The translations under genes and the position numbers were made by a program. Below are positions 13,765 to 14,712 of a stretch of 14,712 nt of DNA, one piece after another. The stretch comes from Solirubrobacteraceae bacterium. Lineage in GTDB: Bacteria; Actinomycetota; Thermoleophilia; Solirubrobacterales; Solirubrobacteraceae. Location: contig JAICUS010000083.1 in the NCBI GenBank assembly GCA_025935735.1, positions 1 to 14,712 of the forward strand, read 5' to 3'. Below the pieces are notes generated by a model. It saw nothing but the letters and a program-made list of their open reading frames with translations. It was not told the DNA's origin and ran no database searches. Numbering within the stretch: the stretch's first letter is position 1; every line of letters starts with the position of its first letter.

Positions 13765-13832
13765 TGCTACTACCTGGGGCGATCATCGTCCATGGCTTGT
13801 GGACAGCTTCGCGGTCGCTCGCGGCGGTCGCC

Positions 13833-13850
13833 ATGGGGCCGGGGCCGCAT
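13833..13850 (-). promoter_or_regulatory. Regulon motif copy 4 (ATGNGG-N6-CCNCAT), Usp operon side
   Basis: On the - strand ATGCGGCCCCGGCCCCAT, a perfect match to the strict motif. The flanks GGG before and GGCGACC after match the copy at 11060, which orients it towards the Usp operon. It is 170 bases from ATG 13662, further than the other copies, and could also serve the divergent membrane-protein gene 82 bases away. Confidence 0.55.
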
Positions 13851-13897
13851 CCCGCGCAGGGCGCGACCCCCCTCGCGCCACGGACGCCTATCTGCTA

Positions 13898-13920
13898 TTT
13901 TCACAGTAGGAATGTGAAAA
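13898..13920 (+). promoter_or_regulatory. AT-rich operator-like element, copy facing the membrane-protein gene
   Basis: TTTTCACA, spacer GTAGGAA, TGTGAAAA: a perfect 8-base inverted repeat around 7 bases. A -10-like TATTTT (13896-13901) overlaps its left arm, and the ribosome binding site AGGGAGG begins at 13921, directly after it. A protein bound here would cover the promoter and start of transcription, so a repressor is the simplest reading. Confidence 0.6.
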
Positions 13921-13932
13921 AGGGAGGTCGTA

Positions 13933-14280
13933 GTGCCCCCGCAAGCCAAGAGCCCTCGCGGGCCGCTCACCCAGCGCCCGCCCCGAGCCGCCGCAGTCCC
14001 CACCCGTCGGCCGGCCCACCCACCGCGGACGCAGCCGGACAGCCGCCGTCAGACGCCGGCGCAGATCACCGCCGAGCGCGACGCCGCGCCCCTGCGCGAC
14101 CACGGCCTGTCGCTCTTCGCCATCTTCACCCTCGCGATGCTCGTGATGGTCGGCCTCGCGATACTCACCGCGATCGTCGGCCAGTGGTGGATCCTGGTGC
14201 CGGTGATGATCGTCGACCTCGCGGCCACCACGGCCGTGCTCGCGCGCATCGCGGGCCTTCTCGCCGAAGGCGACGATTAG
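13933..14280 (+). CDS. Small two-helix membrane protein
   Basis: 115 residues starting at GTG 13933, with AGGGAGG (13921-13927) five bases upstream. The first 55 residues are rich in Pro, Arg and Thr and likely disordered in the cytoplasm. Two membrane helices follow: about 59-80 (LSLFAIFTLAMLVMVGLAIL) and 85-108 (WWILVPVMIVDLAATTAVLA), with a very short loop, giving a hairpin with both ends inside. The tail is acidic (AEGDD). I do not recognise the family. It is divergent from the Usp operon and shares the duplicated AT-rich element with it, so both may answer the same signal. Its TAG at 14278-14280 directly abuts the convergent sigma-factor stop. Confidence 0.75.
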   Translation: MPPQAKSPRGPLTQRPPRAAAVPTRRPAHPPRTQPDSRRQTPAQITAERDAAPLRDHGLSLFAIFTLAMLVMVGLAILTAIVGQWWILVPVMIVDLAATTAVLARIAGLLAEGDD

Positions 14281-14712
14281 CTACGCCCTCAGCGTCCGCG
14301 GCAGCCCGAAGGACGCGAACACCGCCGTGTCGGCGAACCCCGCCAGGCCGGCGACCCGGTCGCCGCGCAGCGTGAGCACCATCAGCCCGTAGGCGTGGGC
14401 GATCGGCGTGTGCGGGTCACGCAGATAGCAGCCGAACGCGGGCTGGCCGTTGGCTCGCGTCGGCACGAGCGTGAAGCGCTCGAGCGCGCCGGCCGCGGGC
14501 GCGGTCGACAGGAAGGCTCCGATGGCCTCGGGACCGAGGTACTCGGCGGCCTCCGGCGGCATCGTCATCAGCGCGTCCTGGGTCAGCGGCGCGATCACGC
14601 CGGGGATGTCGCCGGACTGGAAGGCGGTCGCGAAGCGCGCCACCAACGCCCGTTCCGCCGGCGACCCGGGCGACGGGGCGTCGGCGAGCGTCCCGGTGGC
14701 GGGGGCGTCATC
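14281..14712 (-). CDS. ECF-type RNA polymerase sigma factor, C-terminal SnoaL-like part
   Basis: The last 143 residues of a gene that begins beyond the window; the frame is open to base 14712. The linker GSPAERALVARFATAFQSGD followed by IPGVIAPLTQDALMTMPPEA, then GPEAIGAFLS, and the ending FADTAVFASFGLPRTL are typical of the NTF2/SnoaL-like extension found on some actinobacterial ECF sigma factors (the SigX5/TIGR02960 kind). The sigma-2 and sigma-4 regions that bind core polymerase and promoter are not in view. In such sigma factors the tail modulates promoter opening. An isolated SnoaL-like protein starting at GTG 14646 is possible but less likely, because coding sequence continues upstream in frame. 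Confidence 0.8.
   Translation of the reverse strand, partial: DDAPATGTLADAPSPGSPAERALVARFATAFQSGDIPGVIAPLTQDALMTMPPEAAEYLGPEAIGAFLSTAPAAGALERFTLVPTRANGQPAFGCYLRDPHTPIAHAYGLMVLTLRGDRVAGLAGFADTAVFASFGLPRTLRA

Noticed and set aside
13511..13834. A - strand frame starting inside the regulon motif (MATAASDREAVHKP...)
   Set aside because: It reads through the promoter region and into the Usp gene out of frame; the similar ATGGCGAC at 11061 shows that the shared bases belong to the motif, not to a start site.
13898..13920. A CRP/FNR-type site
   Set aside because: CRP-type sites read TGTGA-N6-TCACA; here the half-sites are in the reverse order (TCACA first), so this is a different kind of operator.
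1..14712. tRNA, rRNA, CRISPR repeats, transposases or attachment sites
   Set aside because: I looked for these and saw no cloverleaf-like sequence, regularly spaced repeats, transposase motifs or terminal inverted repeats with target duplications.

Overview
The window is very GC-rich, with tightly packed genes, strong G/C bias at third codon positions and frequent 4-base ATGA overlaps between genes. Together with the protein families present (a heterodimeric ABC exporter, NarL-type two-component systems, many universal stress proteins, a SnoaL-tailed sigma factor), this suggests an actinobacterium. The style is closest to Thermoleophilia/Solirubrobacterales (Conexibacter, Solirubrobacter, Patulibacter), but that placement is an impression; no search was run. 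All family names rest on motifs read by eye.

Layout. (1) 1-382: the 3' end of a LivK-type branched-chain amino-acid binding protein on the + strand. It converges on, and overlaps by 20 bases, a three-gene operon read on the - strand from 5501 to 363: two ABC exporter half-transporters and a cobalamin-binding, mutase-like protein, each overlapping the next. The two half-transporters look like a heterodimer with one degenerate ATP site. (2) 5546-6805: a scarred stretch with an out-of-frame join between the start of a short membrane-protein fragment and the tail of a VOC/glyoxalase gene, one intact small hypothetical gene, a strong inverted repeat and a ghost coding fragment. (3) 6806-9708: a divergent signalling block. 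On the - strand an orphan GreA C-terminal-domain protein precedes a response regulator with an unusual output domain. On the + strand a NarX/DesK-type histidine kinase overlaps a NarL/LuxR response regulator. (4) 9713-13662: a stress-response block with a tandem-domain universal stress protein, an unknown helical protein, a full-length GreA-like factor, and an operon of a single-domain universal stress protein, an FAD-dependent oxidoreductase without the usual catalytic cysteine pair, and a 59-residue protein carrying an SFPASDPP motif. (5) 13663-14712: a complex divergent promoter region, a two-helix membrane protein, and the SnoaL-like tail of an ECF-type sigma factor that runs off the window.

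The most interesting signal is not a gene. An 18-bp dyad, ATGNGG-N6-CCNCAT, occurs in three intergenic regions (7936, 11060, 11146, 13833), three times perfectly and once with one mismatch. Each copy, judged by a shared flank, points towards one of the stress or signalling genes. In two cases it ends 34-35 bases before the start codon, which would centre it near -44 if the transcripts are leaderless. I propose that this marks a local stress/dormancy-type regulon, loosely analogous to the DosR regulon of mycobacteria, and that one of the two NarL-family regulators here may bind it. A second, unrelated AT-rich 23-bp element is duplicated in opposite orientation between the universal stress protein operon and the membrane-protein gene. 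No tRNA, rRNA, CRISPR array, insertion sequence or replication origin was seen.
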